A DNA stretch of 64,000 nucleotides from Betaproteobacteria bacterium (GCA_016713125.1 JADJPT010000001.1:124001-188000); one strand, 5' to 3'; numbered from the stretch's first letter, positions 47,150 through 56,247 are shown. Notes: generated by a model from the sequence alone, not told the origin. Made by a program: numbers and translations.

Positions 47150-48423
47150 GAGTACTGATCAAGGGCGCGCGCATCGTCGATCCCGGCAGCGGCCGCGATG
47201 CCGCAGGCGATCTGCTGATCGAGGACGGACGCATCGCGGCGCTGGACGCGTCCGCCACCTCGGCAAGCGCCGATCAGACGCTGGCCGGCGCGGGCCTGGT
47301 GCTCGCACCCGGGCTGATCGACATTTCGGCGCGCCTGCGCGAGCCGGGTTACGAATTCAAGGCCACGCTGGAATCGGAGATGGACGCGGCGGTGGCGGGT
47401 GGCGTCACCAGTCTGGCCTGTCCGCCAGATACCGATCCGCCCCTGGACGAGCCCGGACTGGTCGACATGCTGCGGCGGCGCGCCAAGTCGCTCGAGCGTG
47501 CCCGCGTCTATCCGATCGGCGCGCTGACGGTGAAGCTGGCCGGCGAGCGGCTGACGGAAATGGCCGAACTCGACGAATCCGGCTGTGTGGCCTTCTCGCA
47601 GGCCAACGTGCCGCTGACCGATACGCAGGTGCTGTGGCGCGCGATGCAGTACGCCGCCACCTTCGGCTTTCCGGTCTGGCTGCGCGCCGAGGATCACAGC
47701 CTGGCGCGTGGCGGCGTGGCGCACGACGGCGATATCGCCACGCGGCTGGGTCTGCCCGCCATCCCCGCCTTCGCCGAGACCATCGCGCTGTCCACGCTGC
47801 TCGAGCTGGCGCGCGCCACCGGCGTGCGTCTGCACGTATGCCGCATTTCCACGGCCGGAGCAGTCGAACTCCTGCGCCGCGCCAAGGCCGAGGGCCTGCC
47901 GGTGAGCTGCGACGTGGCCATCCACCATGTGCACCTTTCGGACATGGACCTCGGCTATTTCGACGCCCACTGCCACCTGGTGCCGCCGCTGCGCAGCCCG
48001 CGCGACCGCGATGCCTTGCGCGCCGGCCTGGCCGACGGCACCGTCGATTGCATCTGCTCGGACCACACGCCGGTCGACGAGGACGAGAAGCTGATGCCTT
48101 TCTCGGAATCCTCGCCGGGCGCCACCGGGCTGGAACTGCTCCTGCCGCTGACGCTGAAATGGGCCGCAGAGGCGAAGCTGCCGCTGGCCCGGGCGCTGGC
48201 CAAGGTCACCAGCGATGCGGCGCGCGTGCTCGGCGTGAAGTCCGGGCGCCTGGAAGTCGGCGCGCCGGCCGACCTGGTGCTGTTCGATCCGCAGGCGCCC
48301 TTCCAGGTCACCCCGGCGGCGCTCAAGAGCCAGGGCAAGAACACCCCGTTCATGGGCTACGAACTGTCGGGACGCACGCGCAGCACGCTGGTGGCGGGCC
48401 ACGTCGTGTACCGCAGCGAGTGA
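47146..48423 (+). CDS. pyrC': Dihydroorotase-like PyrC' (probably non-catalytic ATCase partner)
   Basis: 425 residues of the class I dihydroorotase/amidohydrolase fold. The metal-binding HxH of active enzymes is replaced: the strand reads PGLIDISARLREPGYEF, where DxHxH is expected. The loss of both His ligands matches the inactive PyrC' proteins that assemble with PyrB in Pseudomonas-type ATCase. It overlaps pyrB by 4 bases. An active dihydroorotase should exist elsewhere in the genome. Confidence 0.9.
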   Translation: MRVLIKGARIVDPGSGRDAAGDLLIEDGRIAALDASATSASADQTLAGAGLVLAPGLIDISARLREPGYEFKATLESEMDAAVAGGVTSLACPPDTDPPLDEPGLVDMLRRRAKSLERARVYPIGALTVKLAGERLTEMAELDESGCVAFSQANVPLTDTQVLWRAMQYAATFGFPVWLRAEDHSLARGGVAHDGDIATRLGLPAIPAFAETIALSTLLELARATGVRLHVCRISTAGAVELLRRAKAEGLPVSCDVAIHHVHLSDMDLGYFDAHCHLVPPLRSPRDRDALRAGLADGTVDCICSDHTPVDEDEKLMPFSESSPGATGLELLLPLTLKWAAEAKLPLARALAKVTSDAARVLGVKSGRLEVGAPADLVLFDPQAPFQVTPAALKSQGKNTPFMGYELSGRTRSTLVAGHVVYRSE

Positions 48424-49478
48424 TGCGCCACGCCACCCCCGCACTGCCCTGCGCGGCATTGGCCGCCGCGCTGCTGGCGGCCTGTTCCTCGGCCCCGCCG
48501 CGCAGCGCCCCCGAGACCGGCCCCTACCAGGCGCCGACACGTGCCGAGACTGCGCCTATCGTCGAGAGCGCGCCGCGCCGCGGCGGCTACTACAAGGACG
48601 ACGGTCCCGGCGACAACGCCCCGGCCAACCTCGAACTGATCCCCGACGCGCAGCCGCGGCGCGAGCCCCTGCATCGTTTCGCCAACAACCCGTACCAGGT
48701 GTTCGGCACGGACTACGTGCCGCGCCGCACGCTGGAGCCGTTCAGCCAGCGCGGCATGGGCAGCTGGTATGGCCGGCGTTATCACGGCCAGGCGACCTCC
48801 AGCGGCGAACCCTACGACATGTACGCGATGACCGCCGCGCACCCCACGCTGCCGATACCCAGCTATGTGCGCGTCACCAACCTGACCAACAACCGCAGTG
48901 TGGTCGTGCGCATCAACGATCGAGGCCCGTTCCTCGCCGGCCGCGTGATCGACCTGTCCTTCGTGGCCGCCCACCGGCTGGGCTATGCCCATGCAGGCAG
49001 CGCCCTGGTGGAAGTCGAGGCGGTGCTGCCGGATGCAACGGCCGGCACGCAGCTCGCGCAGGCGACGCCGGTCGCGTCCCCGGCGGTTGCGCAGAAGCCC
49101 GCCGCGCAGAAACCCGCGCGGCAGAAGCCTGCTGCACCGGCCGGCGCGCCCGCGCGCGAGCCGGCCCCGGTCGTGCAGAAGCCGGCCCCTGTTGCCGCGG
49201 CGCCGGCCGCCGAAGAGGCGACGCGCCTGCCGGTCAGCGCGGATGCGCGCGGCGTGTATCTGCAGCTTGGCGCGTTTTCGGTGCGCGACAACGCCGAATC
49301 CTTCCGCGCCAGGGTGTACAAGGAGCTGGCCTGGCTCAACGACGCCATCTCGGTATTCGCGCGCGACGGGCTGTTCCGCCTGCACGTGGGCCCCTACCGT
49401 ACCCAGGAGGAAGCCCGCGTGATCGCCGAGCGCATACGCAGCGACCTCAACCTCAAGCCGGTGCTGTTGGTGCGCTAG
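48423..49478 (+). CDS. rlpA: RlpA-like septal lipoprotein (DPBB plus SPOR domains)
   Basis: 351 residues from ATG 48423. The N-terminus carries a lipobox (LLAACSS, Cys about 21). The double-psi beta-barrel has GSWYGRRYHGQATSSGEPYDMYAMTAAHPTLPIPSYVRVTN and VRINDRGPFLAGRVIDLS. A Pro/Ala/Lys-rich linker and a C-terminal SPOR domain (GVYLQLGAFSVRDNAESFRARV) follow. RlpA is a lytic transglycosylase acting on denuded glycan at septa. It is followed by dacA in a cell-wall cluster. Confidence 0.93.
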   Translation: MRHATPALPCAALAAALLAACSSAPPRSAPETGPYQAPTRAETAPIVESAPRRGGYYKDDGPGDNAPANLELIPDAQPRREPLHRFANNPYQVFGTDYVPRRTLEPFSQRGMGSWYGRRYHGQATSSGEPYDMYAMTAAHPTLPIPSYVRVTNLTNNRSVVVRINDRGPFLAGRVIDLSFVAAHRLGYAHAGSALVEVEAVLPDATAGTQLAQATPVASPAVAQKPAAQKPARQKPAAPAGAPAREPAPVVQKPAPVAAAPAAEEATRLPVSADARGVYLQLGAFSVRDNAESFRARVYKELAWLNDAISVFARDGLFRLHVGPYRTQEEARVIAERIRSDLNLKPVLLVR

Positions 49479-49595
49479 CCTGCGTCCCGCGAACCGAACT
49501 GAACGAAAGCGCGGCGCGGCGTACCAAGGTTCAGGTACCCGACAGTCATTCGACAACAGCCATTTGATTTCGTCCCCCTTCCTGATCGAGTTCCC

Positions 49596-50717
49596 ATGCT
49601 TCGCATCCTGTCTTTCCTGCTGATCCCCCTGCTTTCCGGCGCGGTCTTCGCGCAGACGCCGCCTCCGGTGCTGGGCAAGGCCTGGGTGCTGGCCGACGTT
49701 TCCAGCGGCCAGATTCTCGCCAGCGAGAAGGCCGACGAACGCTTCGAGCCGGCCTCGCTGACCAAGATGATGACCGCCTACCTGGTGTTCCAGGCACTCA
49801 AGGACAAGAAGCTCGCGCTCGATCAGGCCATACCGGTGTCCGAGAAGGCCTGGAAGGCGAGTGGCTCCAAGATGTTCATCGAGCCCCGCAAGCCGGTGAC
49901 CGTGGACGAGCTGATCCGCGGCATGATCGTGCAGTCGGGCAACGACGCCTGCATCGCGCTGGCCGAGGCGATCGCCGGGGCCGAGGACGTGTTCGCGCAG
50001 ATGATGAACCGCGAAGCCAGGCGCCTGGGCATGGTCAACAGCAATTTCATGAACGCCTCGGGCCTGCCCGACGCCCAGCACTACAGTTCGGCACGCGACA
50101 TGTACCTGCTGGCCGCCGCGCTGATCCGCGACTTTCCCGAGCAGTACGCGACCTACTACTCGCTGAAGGAATACCGCTACAACAACATCAACCAGCCCAA
50201 CCGCAACCGCCTGTTGTGGCGCGACCCCGGCGTGGACGGCGTGAAGACCGGCTATACCGAAGCGGCCGGCTATTGCCTGGTGGCCTCGAAGAAGGCCGGC
50301 CCGCGCCGGCTGCTGTCGGTGCTGCTCGGATCCAACTCGGAATCGACGCGCGCCGAGGAGTCGCTGAAGCTGCTGAACTGGGGCTTCCAGTTCACCGACG
50401 CGCTCAAGCTGTATGACAAGGGTCAGGCGGTCAAGACCGTCGAGGTGTGGAAAGGCACGGCCAACGAGGTCAAGGCCGGTTTCCAGAACGACTTCTTCGT
50501 CACGGTGCCCAAGGGCCAGGCCGACAAGCTCAAGGCCGAGCTGCTGGCGCAGCCCCGCTTGCTGGCGCCGGTGGCGATCGGCCAGCGCGTCGGCGTGCTG
50601 CGCGTGAGCCTGGACGGCAAGCCGCACGGAGAATACCCCGTGGTGGCGCTGGAAGCCGTGGGCGCCGCGGGCATGTTCGGGCGGGCCTGGGATACACTCA
50701 GAATGCTGCTCAAGTGA
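49596..50717 (+). CDS. dacA: D-alanyl-D-alanine carboxypeptidase DacA (PBP5/6 type)
   Basis: 373 residues. A signal peptide (MLRILSFLLIPLLSGAVFAQ) precedes the SxxK motif in EPASLTKMMTAY. SGN lies in IVQSGNDACIALAEA and KTG in GVDGVKTGYTEAAGYC. The C-terminal PBP5 domain ends with a possible amphipathic anchor (GRAWDTLRMLLK). It trims pentapeptide side chains in the periplasm. Confidence 0.95.
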   Translation: MLRILSFLLIPLLSGAVFAQTPPPVLGKAWVLADVSSGQILASEKADERFEPASLTKMMTAYLVFQALKDKKLALDQAIPVSEKAWKASGSKMFIEPRKPVTVDELIRGMIVQSGNDACIALAEAIAGAEDVFAQMMNREARRLGMVNSNFMNASGLPDAQHYSSARDMYLLAAALIRDFPEQYATYYSLKEYRYNNINQPNRNRLLWRDPGVDGVKTGYTEAAGYCLVASKKAGPRRLLSVLLGSNSESTRAEESLKLLNWGFQFTDALKLYDKGQAVKTVEVWKGTANEVKAGFQNDFFVTVPKGQADKLKAELLAQPRLLAPVAIGQRVGVLRVSLDGKPHGEYPVVALEAVGAAGMFGRAWDTLRMLLK

Positions 50718-50733
50718 GGCGAAAGGAATTGCG

Positions 50734-51603
50734 ATGACGGTGTTTCTGAACGGGCAGTTCCTGCCCATCGAAGAGGCCAAGGTGCCGGTGCTGGACCGCG
50801 GCTTCATCTTCGGCGACGGCATCTACGAGTTCGTGCCGGTTTACTCGCGCACGCCGTTCCGGCTCGACGGGCATCTGGCGCGCCTGGAGCGCAGCCTGGC
50901 CGAGGTGCGGATACGCAACCCCTACTCGCGCGCGCAGTGGGGCGAGATCATCGCCAGGCTGATCTCGCTGCAGTCCTTCGAGGATCAGGGCGTGTACTGG
51001 CAGGTCACGCGCGGCGTGGCCAGGCGGGATCACGCCTTCCCCAAGGACATCGAACCCACCGTGTTCATGATGGCCAATCCGCTGGTCACGCCCACCGCGG
51101 AGCAGGTCGAAAAGGGCGGCAGCGCGGTCAGCGCGCAGGATTTCCGCTGGCACCGCTGCGACATCAAGGTCACTTCACTGATGGGCAACTGCATGCTGCG
51201 CCAGCTCTCGGCCGAGGCCGGCGGCGTGGAGACCATCCTGTTCCGCGGCGACCAGCTGACCGAGGCCTCGTCGTCCAATGTGTTCATCGTCAAGGGCGGC
51301 AGGATCGCCACACCGCCCAAGACCAACCTGATCCTGCCCGGCATCACGCTGGACGCCGTGTACGACGTGGTCGCGCGCGGCGGGCTGCCCTTCGAGGTGC
51401 GCGAGATCACCGAGCAGGAAGTGCGCGCGGCCGACGAGCTCTGGGTGTCCTCGTCCTCCAAGGAGATCTTTCCCGTCGTGAGCCTGGACGGCAAGGCCAT
51501 CGGCGATGGCAGACCCGGCCCGGTGTTCCGCAAGGCCTGGCAGATCTACCAGGACTTCAAGAACGAAGTCATGCGCGGCAAACAGGAGGCGCAGTCGGTC
51601 TGA
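50734..51603 (+). CDS. dat: D-amino-acid transaminase (class IV PLP aminotransferase)
   Basis: 289 residues. VPVLDRGFIFGDGIYEFVPVY is the class IV start. RCDIKVTSLMGNCMLRQ carries the PLP Lys and ETILFRGDQLTEASSSNVFIV the phosphate-binding region. It probably makes D-Ala/D-Glu for peptidoglycan, consistent with its place next to dacA. Confidence 0.9.
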   Translation: MTVFLNGQFLPIEEAKVPVLDRGFIFGDGIYEFVPVYSRTPFRLDGHLARLERSLAEVRIRNPYSRAQWGEIIARLISLQSFEDQGVYWQVTRGVARRDHAFPKDIEPTVFMMANPLVTPTAEQVEKGGSAVSAQDFRWHRCDIKVTSLMGNCMLRQLSAEAGGVETILFRGDQLTEASSSNVFIVKGGRIATPPKTNLILPGITLDAVYDVVARGGLPFEVREITEQEVRAADELWVSSSSKEIFPVVSLDGKAIGDGRPGPVFRKAWQIYQDFKNEVMRGKQEAQSV

Positions 51604-51605
51604 CC

Positions 51606-51884
51606 ATGGAAGAAGAACCCCTGGAAAGCGCATCGCTGCTCACCTTTCCCACGCCGTTTCCGCTCAAGATCATGGGCCGGCGCGAGGGCAATTTCGCGCA
51701 GGGTGTGATGGAGATCGTGCTCAGGCACGCTCCGGACTTCGATCCCTCGACCATGGAGATGCGCCCCAGCAGCCAGGGCAAGTACCTCGGCCTGACCGCG
51801 ACCATCAACGCGGTGTCGCGCGAGCAACTCGACTCCCTGTACAAGGAGCTCTGCGACCATCCGGCCGTGGTGATGGTGCTGTGA
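51606..51884 (+). CDS. DUF493 (YbeD-like) protein
   Basis: 92 residues of the small DUF493 ACT-like fold: LLTFPTPFPLKIMGRREGNFAQGVMEIV and SSQGKYLGLTATINAVSREQLDSLYKEL. YbeD-family genes commonly sit between dacA and lipB. It starts 2 bases after the aminotransferase stop and overlaps the lipB start. Confidence 0.92.
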   Translation: MEEEPLESASLLTFPTPFPLKIMGRREGNFAQGVMEIVLRHAPDFDPSTMEMRPSSQGKYLGLTATINAVSREQLDSLYKELCDHPAVVMVL

Positions 51885-52534
51885 GCGTCGCGCTCGCGCT
51901 GCCGGTCGCCATCAAGCAGCTCGGCCGCGTCGACTACGCGGCCACCGCCGAGGCCATGCGCGTGTTCACCGCGCAGCGCGGCGCCGACACGCCCGACGAG
52001 CTGTGGGTGCTCGAGCACCCGCCGGTCTACACCCTGGGGCTGGGCGCGGATCCCGCGCACGGCCCAAACTATTCGCTGCACGGCGAGGCCGCGGCGATTC
52101 CCATCCTGCGCGTCGAGCGCGGCGGCGAGATCACCTACCATGGCCCCGGTCAGGTGATCGTCTACACGCTGGTCGATCTCGCGCGCCGCGACCTCAAGGT
52201 GCGCGAGTTCGTGTGCCTGCTCGAGCAGTCCGTCATCGACGTGCTGGCAGTGCACGGCGTGGCCGCCGTGCGCAAGCCCGGCGCGCCCGGAGTCTATGTC
52301 GACGGCGCCAAGGTCGCGGCGCTCGGCCTGCGCGTGACGCGCGGCCGCGCCTTCCATGGCCTGGCGCTCAACGTCGACATGGAGCTGGCGCCCTTCGCGG
52401 CCATCGATCCCTGCGGCCATCCCGGGCTGCTGGTGACGCGCACACGCGACCTGGGCGTCGCCGCGCCGCCCGCCGCACTGGGCGGCGCACTAGCCGAGCG
52501 TATCGCAGTCCTGATGGAGCAAAGCCATGCGTGA
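51881..52534 (+). CDS. lipB: Octanoyl-[acyl-carrier-protein]:protein octanoyltransferase LipB
   Basis: 217 residues from a GTG start. RGGEITYHGPGQVIVYTLVDL is the LipB signature. VYVDGAKVAALGLRVTRG holds the catalytic Lys, and FAAIDPCGHPGL the catalytic Cys. It transfers octanoate from ACP to lipoyl domains. The end overlaps the lipA start by 8 bases. Confidence 0.95.
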   Translation: MSVALALPVAIKQLGRVDYAATAEAMRVFTAQRGADTPDELWVLEHPPVYTLGLGADPAHGPNYSLHGEAAAIPILRVERGGEITYHGPGQVIVYTLVDLARRDLKVREFVCLLEQSVIDVLAVHGVAAVRKPGAPGVYVDGAKVAALGLRVTRGRAFHGLALNVDMELAPFAAIDPCGHPGLLVTRTRDLGVAAPPAALGGALAERIAVLMEQSHA

Positions 52535-53483
52535 GCCGGGCACCAAGTTGAAGGGCGAGGAGAAGACCGCCAACACCCTCGAGAAGTATGCGATCAAGGT
52601 GGTGCCGCGCGAGGCGCTGAAGAAGCCGGACTGGATACGGGTGAAGGCCCCGGGCCCGAATTCGCGCTTCACCGAGATCAAGCAGATCCTGCGCGAGCAG
52701 AAGCTGCACACGGTGTGCGAGGAAGCCTCCTGTCCGAACATCGGCGAGTGCTTCGGCAAGGGCACCGCGACCTTCATGATCCTCGGCGACATCTGCACGC
52801 GCCGTTGCCCGTTCTGCGACGTGGGGCACGGCCGCCCGCTGCCGCCCGATGGCGAGGAGCCGCGCCACCTGGGTGAGACCATCGCGCGCCTGAAGTTGAA
52901 CTACGTGGTGATCACCAGCGTCGATCGCGACGACCTGAAGGACGGCGGCGCGGGCCATTTCGTCGAGTGCATACGCGCCGTGCGCGCGGCCTCGCCGCAC
53001 ACCACCATCGAGGTGCTGGTACCGGATTTCCGCGGCCGGCTGGACCGGGCGCTCGAGATCCTTGCCGCGGCTCCGCCCGACGTGATGAACCACAATCTGG
53101 AGACCGTGCCGCGCCTGTACGGTCAGGCCCGACCGGGCGGCGACTACGCGCATTCGCTGAAGCTGCTGCAGGAATTCAAGCGGCTCTATCCGGCGGTGCC
53201 GACCAAGTCCGGGCTGATGGTGGGCCTGGGCGAGAGTGACGAGGAGATCCTTGCCGTGATGCGCGACCTGCGCGCCCACCAGGTCGACATGCTCACCGTG
53301 GGCCAGTACCTGGCGCCCTCGGCGCATCACCTGCCGGTGGAGCGCTACGTGCATCCGGAGGTGTTTTCCATGTTCGAGCGCGAGGCGCGGGCGATGGGTT
53401 TTTCGCACGCCGCAGTGGGCGCCATGGTGCGCTCGTCCTACCACGCCGACCAGCAGGCGCATGCCGCGGGGGTCGGCGGCTGA
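52527..53483 (+). CDS. lipA: Lipoyl synthase LipA
   Basis: 318 residues. The auxiliary [4Fe-4S] cluster ligands are in CEEASCPNIGEC. The radical-SAM CxxxCxxC is in CTRRCPFCDVGHG, and MVRSSYHAD gives the C-terminal Ser ligand. It inserts two sulfurs into octanoyl chains after LipB. Confidence 0.97.
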   Translation: MREPGTKLKGEEKTANTLEKYAIKVVPREALKKPDWIRVKAPGPNSRFTEIKQILREQKLHTVCEEASCPNIGECFGKGTATFMILGDICTRRCPFCDVGHGRPLPPDGEEPRHLGETIARLKLNYVVITSVDRDDLKDGGAGHFVECIRAVRAASPHTTIEVLVPDFRGRLDRALEILAAAPPDVMNHNLETVPRLYGQARPGGDYAHSLKLLQEFKRLYPAVPTKSGLMVGLGESDEEILAVMRDLRAHQVDMLTVGQYLAPSAHHLPVERYVHPEVFSMFEREARAMGFSHAAVGAMVRSSYHADQQAHAAGVGG

Positions 53484-53552
53484 GGCCGTGCAGACGGCGT
53501 ACCCCCCAGGCACGATGAACAACTGCCCGGCGCTCAGCCGGCGCAGACCGAG

Positions 53553-54650
53553 ATGACAGACACCACCACCACACCCCGGCAGTTCCTGACCCTGCAAGAA
53601 ATCGTCACCACGGCGCGCGCCAGACTTGCGCCCGGACCCTGGGCCTACCTGACCGGCGCCACCGAGACCGAGACCACCCAGCTGCGCAACCGGCAGGCGC
53701 TGGACAGCCTGGCGTTCCGGCCGCGCGTGCTGAACGACGTCAGCAAGGTATCAGCGCGCGCGCCCTTCATGGGCCGCGACATGCGCCTGCCGGTGATGCT
53801 CGCCCCGGTGGGCGGGCTGGAATCCTTCGCCGAGGGCGGCTCGGCGGCGGCGGCGCGCGGCGCGGCGCAGTTCGGCGTGCCGATGATGCTGTCCTCGGTG
53901 TGCCAGCCGGGACTCGAGCCGACCGCGGCGGCGGCCGATGCGCTGCGCGTGTTCCAGCTCTACGTGCGCGGTGACGGTCTGTGGGTGGACGACTGGGTGC
54001 GGCGTGCGAAAGAGCACGGCTACGGCGCGTTCTGCCTGACGGTGGACAGCGCGTATTACAGCCGGCGCGAGCGCGACCTGCTCGGTGGCTTCGCCAAGCC
54101 CTGGCGGCCAACCGATACCACGGGCCTGCTCAAGCAGGCGGCGCTGAGCTGGGACGACGTGAAGCGCTACAAGGATCGCCACGACTTGCCGCTGGTCCTC
54201 AAGGGGATCGCCACCGGCGAGGATGCCGAGCTCGCCGTGCAGCACGGCGTCGAGGTGGTGTACGTGTCCAACCACGGCGGACGCCAGCTCGACCATGGCC
54301 TGGGCAGCATTGCGGTGCTGCCCGAAGTGGTGGCGGCCGTGAAGGGGCGCGCGCAGGTGTGGGTGGACGGCGGTTTCATGCGCGGCACCGACGTGGTCAA
54401 GGCGATCGCACTCGGCGCGCAGACCGTGGGCCTGGGGCGCCTGGCCTGTCTGGGCCTGGCGGCGGCTGGGCCGGCCGGCCTGGTCCGCACGCTGGAACTG
54501 CTCGAGGAGGAGATCCTGATCAGCCTGGCCCTGCTGGGGGTGCGATCCTGCGCCGAACTCACGCCGCGCCACCTCGCCGTCGCGCCACCGGTGCGCATGC
54601 CCGAGGCGCTGGGCGCATTTCCGCTGCTCGGCGAGTATCCGGGAGTCTGA
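53553..54650 (+). CDS. FMN-dependent alpha-hydroxy-acid dehydrogenase/oxidase (LldD-like)
   Basis: 365 residues of the FMN TIM-barrel family. PVMLAPVGGLESFAEGG, LPLVLKGIATGEDAELAVQHG with the flavin-contacting Lys, and YVSNHGGRQLDHGLGSI with the catalytic His are present. It lacks a membrane insertion as long as that of classic LldD. Candidate substrates are lactate, glycolate, mandelate or a related hydroxyacid; sequence alone does not decide. Confidence 0.88.
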   Translation: MTDTTTTPRQFLTLQEIVTTARARLAPGPWAYLTGATETETTQLRNRQALDSLAFRPRVLNDVSKVSARAPFMGRDMRLPVMLAPVGGLESFAEGGSAAAARGAAQFGVPMMLSSVCQPGLEPTAAAADALRVFQLYVRGDGLWVDDWVRRAKEHGYGAFCLTVDSAYYSRRERDLLGGFAKPWRPTDTTGLLKQAALSWDDVKRYKDRHDLPLVLKGIATGEDAELAVQHGVEVVYVSNHGGRQLDHGLGSIAVLPEVVAAVKGRAQVWVDGGFMRGTDVVKAIALGAQTVGLGRLACLGLAAAGPAGLVRTLELLEEEILISLALLGVRSCAELTPRHLAVAPPVRMPEALGAFPLLGEYPGV

Positions 54651-54669
54651 TCACCCCTGTTTTGCCGAA

Positions 54670-54735
54670 TTCGGCAATTCAACTGACAGGAAACCCCGTG
54701 ATGGAGGGAGTTTCGAGAAACGAAAGTTGAACTTT
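54670..54735 (+). repeat. Intergenic element B, paired with 42027-42092
   Basis: This is the second copy of the 66-base element. TTCGGCAA is the right half of a perfect TTGCCGAATTCGGCAA palindrome here. It ends in two hairpins: GTTTC-GA-GAAAC (54710-54721) and AAAGT-TGA-ACTTT (54723-54735). It lies just after the hydroxyacid oxidase stop in a convergent gap and is followed directly by a GC-rich hairpin. Confidence 0.6.
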
Positions 54736-54737
54736 GT

Positions 54738-54757
54738 GCCGCGCCGCGAGGCGCGGC
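54738..54757. terminator. GC-rich hairpin in a convergent gap
   Basis: GCCGCGCC-GCGA-GGCGCGGC is a perfect 8-bp stem with a GNRA-type loop, between the converging hydroxyacid oxidase and tlpA-like genes. No U-run follows on either strand, so it may only block or pause transcription. Confidence 0.45.
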
Positions 54758-54770
54758 GGCAGGCCGGCTT

Positions 54771-55274
54771 TCAGGCCGGCTCGGCGAGCGCCTTTTCGAG
54801 CAGGGCGTGGAACTCCTCGACCTTCGGCTCGCCCAGGTAGGTCTTGATCACGCGGCCCTTCTTGTCGAGCAGGTAGGTGGTCGGCGTGACGCGCACGTTG
54901 CCGAACTGCCGGGCGATGCTGCCGTCGGTGTCGATGGCGACCTTGAAGGGCAACTGGCGCTGTCTGGCGAACTCGGCCACCTGGTTGGGATGGTCGTAGC
55001 TCATGGCCACGGCGATGGTCTCGTAGCCGCGCGGCGCGAACTTCCTGTAGGTGTCGGAGAGCATCGGCATCTCGTGCACACAGGTCACGCAGGAGGTGGC
55101 CCAGAAGTTCACCAGCACCACCTTGCCGCGCAGGTCCGAAGTGGCCAGCCTGTCGCCGGCCAGCGTGACGAATCGCACCTCGGGTGCGGTCTCCTGGCGC
55201 GTGAATGCGTAGCCCGCAGCCGCGGCGATTGCCAGTGCTGCGCTTGCGAGGATAAGCTTGGCCGAGGATTTCAT
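54771..55274 (-). CDS. TlpA-family thiol-disulfide reductase
   Basis: About 167 residues from ATG 55274 (MKSSAKLILASAALAIAAAAGYAF), with an uncleaved anchor or signal. VVLVNFWATSCVTCVHEMPML carries the CxxC site, here CVTC. VTPTTYLLDKKGRVIKTYLG is the cis-Pro segment. It is exported and probably reduces periplasmic thiols. It is divergent from the DUF4197 gene, with 15 bases between the starts. Confidence 0.9.
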   Translation of the reverse strand: MKSSAKLILASAALAIAAAAGYAFTRQETAPEVRFVTLAGDRLATSDLRGKVVLVNFWATSCVTCVHEMPMLSDTYRKFAPRGYETIAVAMSYDHPNQVAEFARQRQLPFKVAIDTDGSIARQFGNVRVTPTTYLLDKKGRVIKTYLGEPKVEEFHALLEKALAEPA

Positions 55275-55289
55275 GAACTGGGGCACCTG

Positions 55290-55981
55290 ATGAAGACGCG
55301 CATTTTGGCTGTGTTCGCCGGACTTGTCATGGCGGGATTCGTCGTCCTGCCGGCATGGGCGGGACTGGAAACCATCAGCAACCGGGACGCCGTCTCGGGT
55401 TTGAGGGAGGCGCTGGTCAAAGGTTCCCAGGTCGCGGTCGACGCGCTGGGCCGCCAGGACGGGTTTTCGGCAACGGCAAGGTCAGGATCCCGCTGCCGGA
55501 GTCGGCGCAGAAGGTGGAAAAGCTGATGCGCAGCTTCGGCATGGCCAGGCAGGCCGACGAACTGATCCTGACCGTCAACCGGGCGGCTGAGGCCGCGGTG
55601 CCCGAGGCCAGGGCGCTGCTGGTCGACGCCGTGAAGAAGATGAGCGTGGAGGATGCCAAGGGCATCCTGAGCGGTGGCCAGGACTCGGCCACCCAGTACT
55701 TCAAGCGCACCACCTCCGAGCAGTTGCGCGCGAAGTTCCTGCCGGTGGTCAAGAAGGCCACGGCCAGGGTGAAGCTTGCCGAGAAGTACAACGAATACGC
55801 CGAGAAAGGCGCCAGGTTCGGCGTGATCCGCAAGGAGGACGCCAACCTGGACAATTACGTGACGCAGAAAGCGCTGGACGGCTTGTTCTTGATGGTCGCC
55901 GAGGAGGAGGCCAGGATCCGGCAGAACCCGGCCGCGGCGGCCAGCAATATCCTGAAGAAGGTGTTCGGTGCGCTCAAATGA
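55290..55981 (+). CDS. DUF4197 exported protein (one frameshift)
   Basis: About 230 residues once repaired. A signal peptide (MKTRILAVFAGLVMAG to PAWA) precedes LETISNRDAVSGLREALVKGSQVAVDALGRQDGF. A frame change at about 55465 (TTTT where TTTTT is expected) leads into FGNGKVRIPLPESAQKVEKLMRSFG and the rest of DUF4197, ending SNILKKVFGALK. Function is unknown. Confidence 0.85.
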
Positions 55982-56043
55982 GGCCGCCGGACGGGATGCC
56001 GGTATGATGCGCGGAATATCGTTGCAGACTTGAGGAGGAAGAC

Positions 56044-56205
56044 TTGGCCAAACCCAACTATCAGTTCGAAAAGCGCCAGCGTGACCTGGCAAAGAAGAAG
56101 AAGAAGGAAGAGAAGCTCATGAAGAAGCAGCAGGCGAAGGCCACCGAGGGCGGCGAACCGGGTGCCGAGCCCCAGCCCGCAGACGACAAGCCGGCCGCGG
56201 AGTAG
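56044..56205 (+). CDS. Small Lys-rich protein of 53 residues
   Basis: It starts at a TTG preceded by a very strong GAGGAGGAAG. The peptide AKPNYQFEKRQRDLAKKKKK, then a Lys/Glu/Gln stretch and an acidic Pro/Ala tail, is charged and probably partly disordered. TATGAT at 56003-56008 is a plausible -10. Similar short Lys-rich proteins are, as I recall, widespread in betaproteobacteria; function is unknown and nucleic-acid binding is only a guess. Confidence 0.75.
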   Translation: MAKPNYQFEKRQRDLAKKKKKEEKLMKKQQAKATEGGEPGAEPQPADDKPAAE

Positions 56206-56247
56206 CGGCGCCGGATCGGCAGCCTGAGCGGGGCAAAGCCCGGCGCG

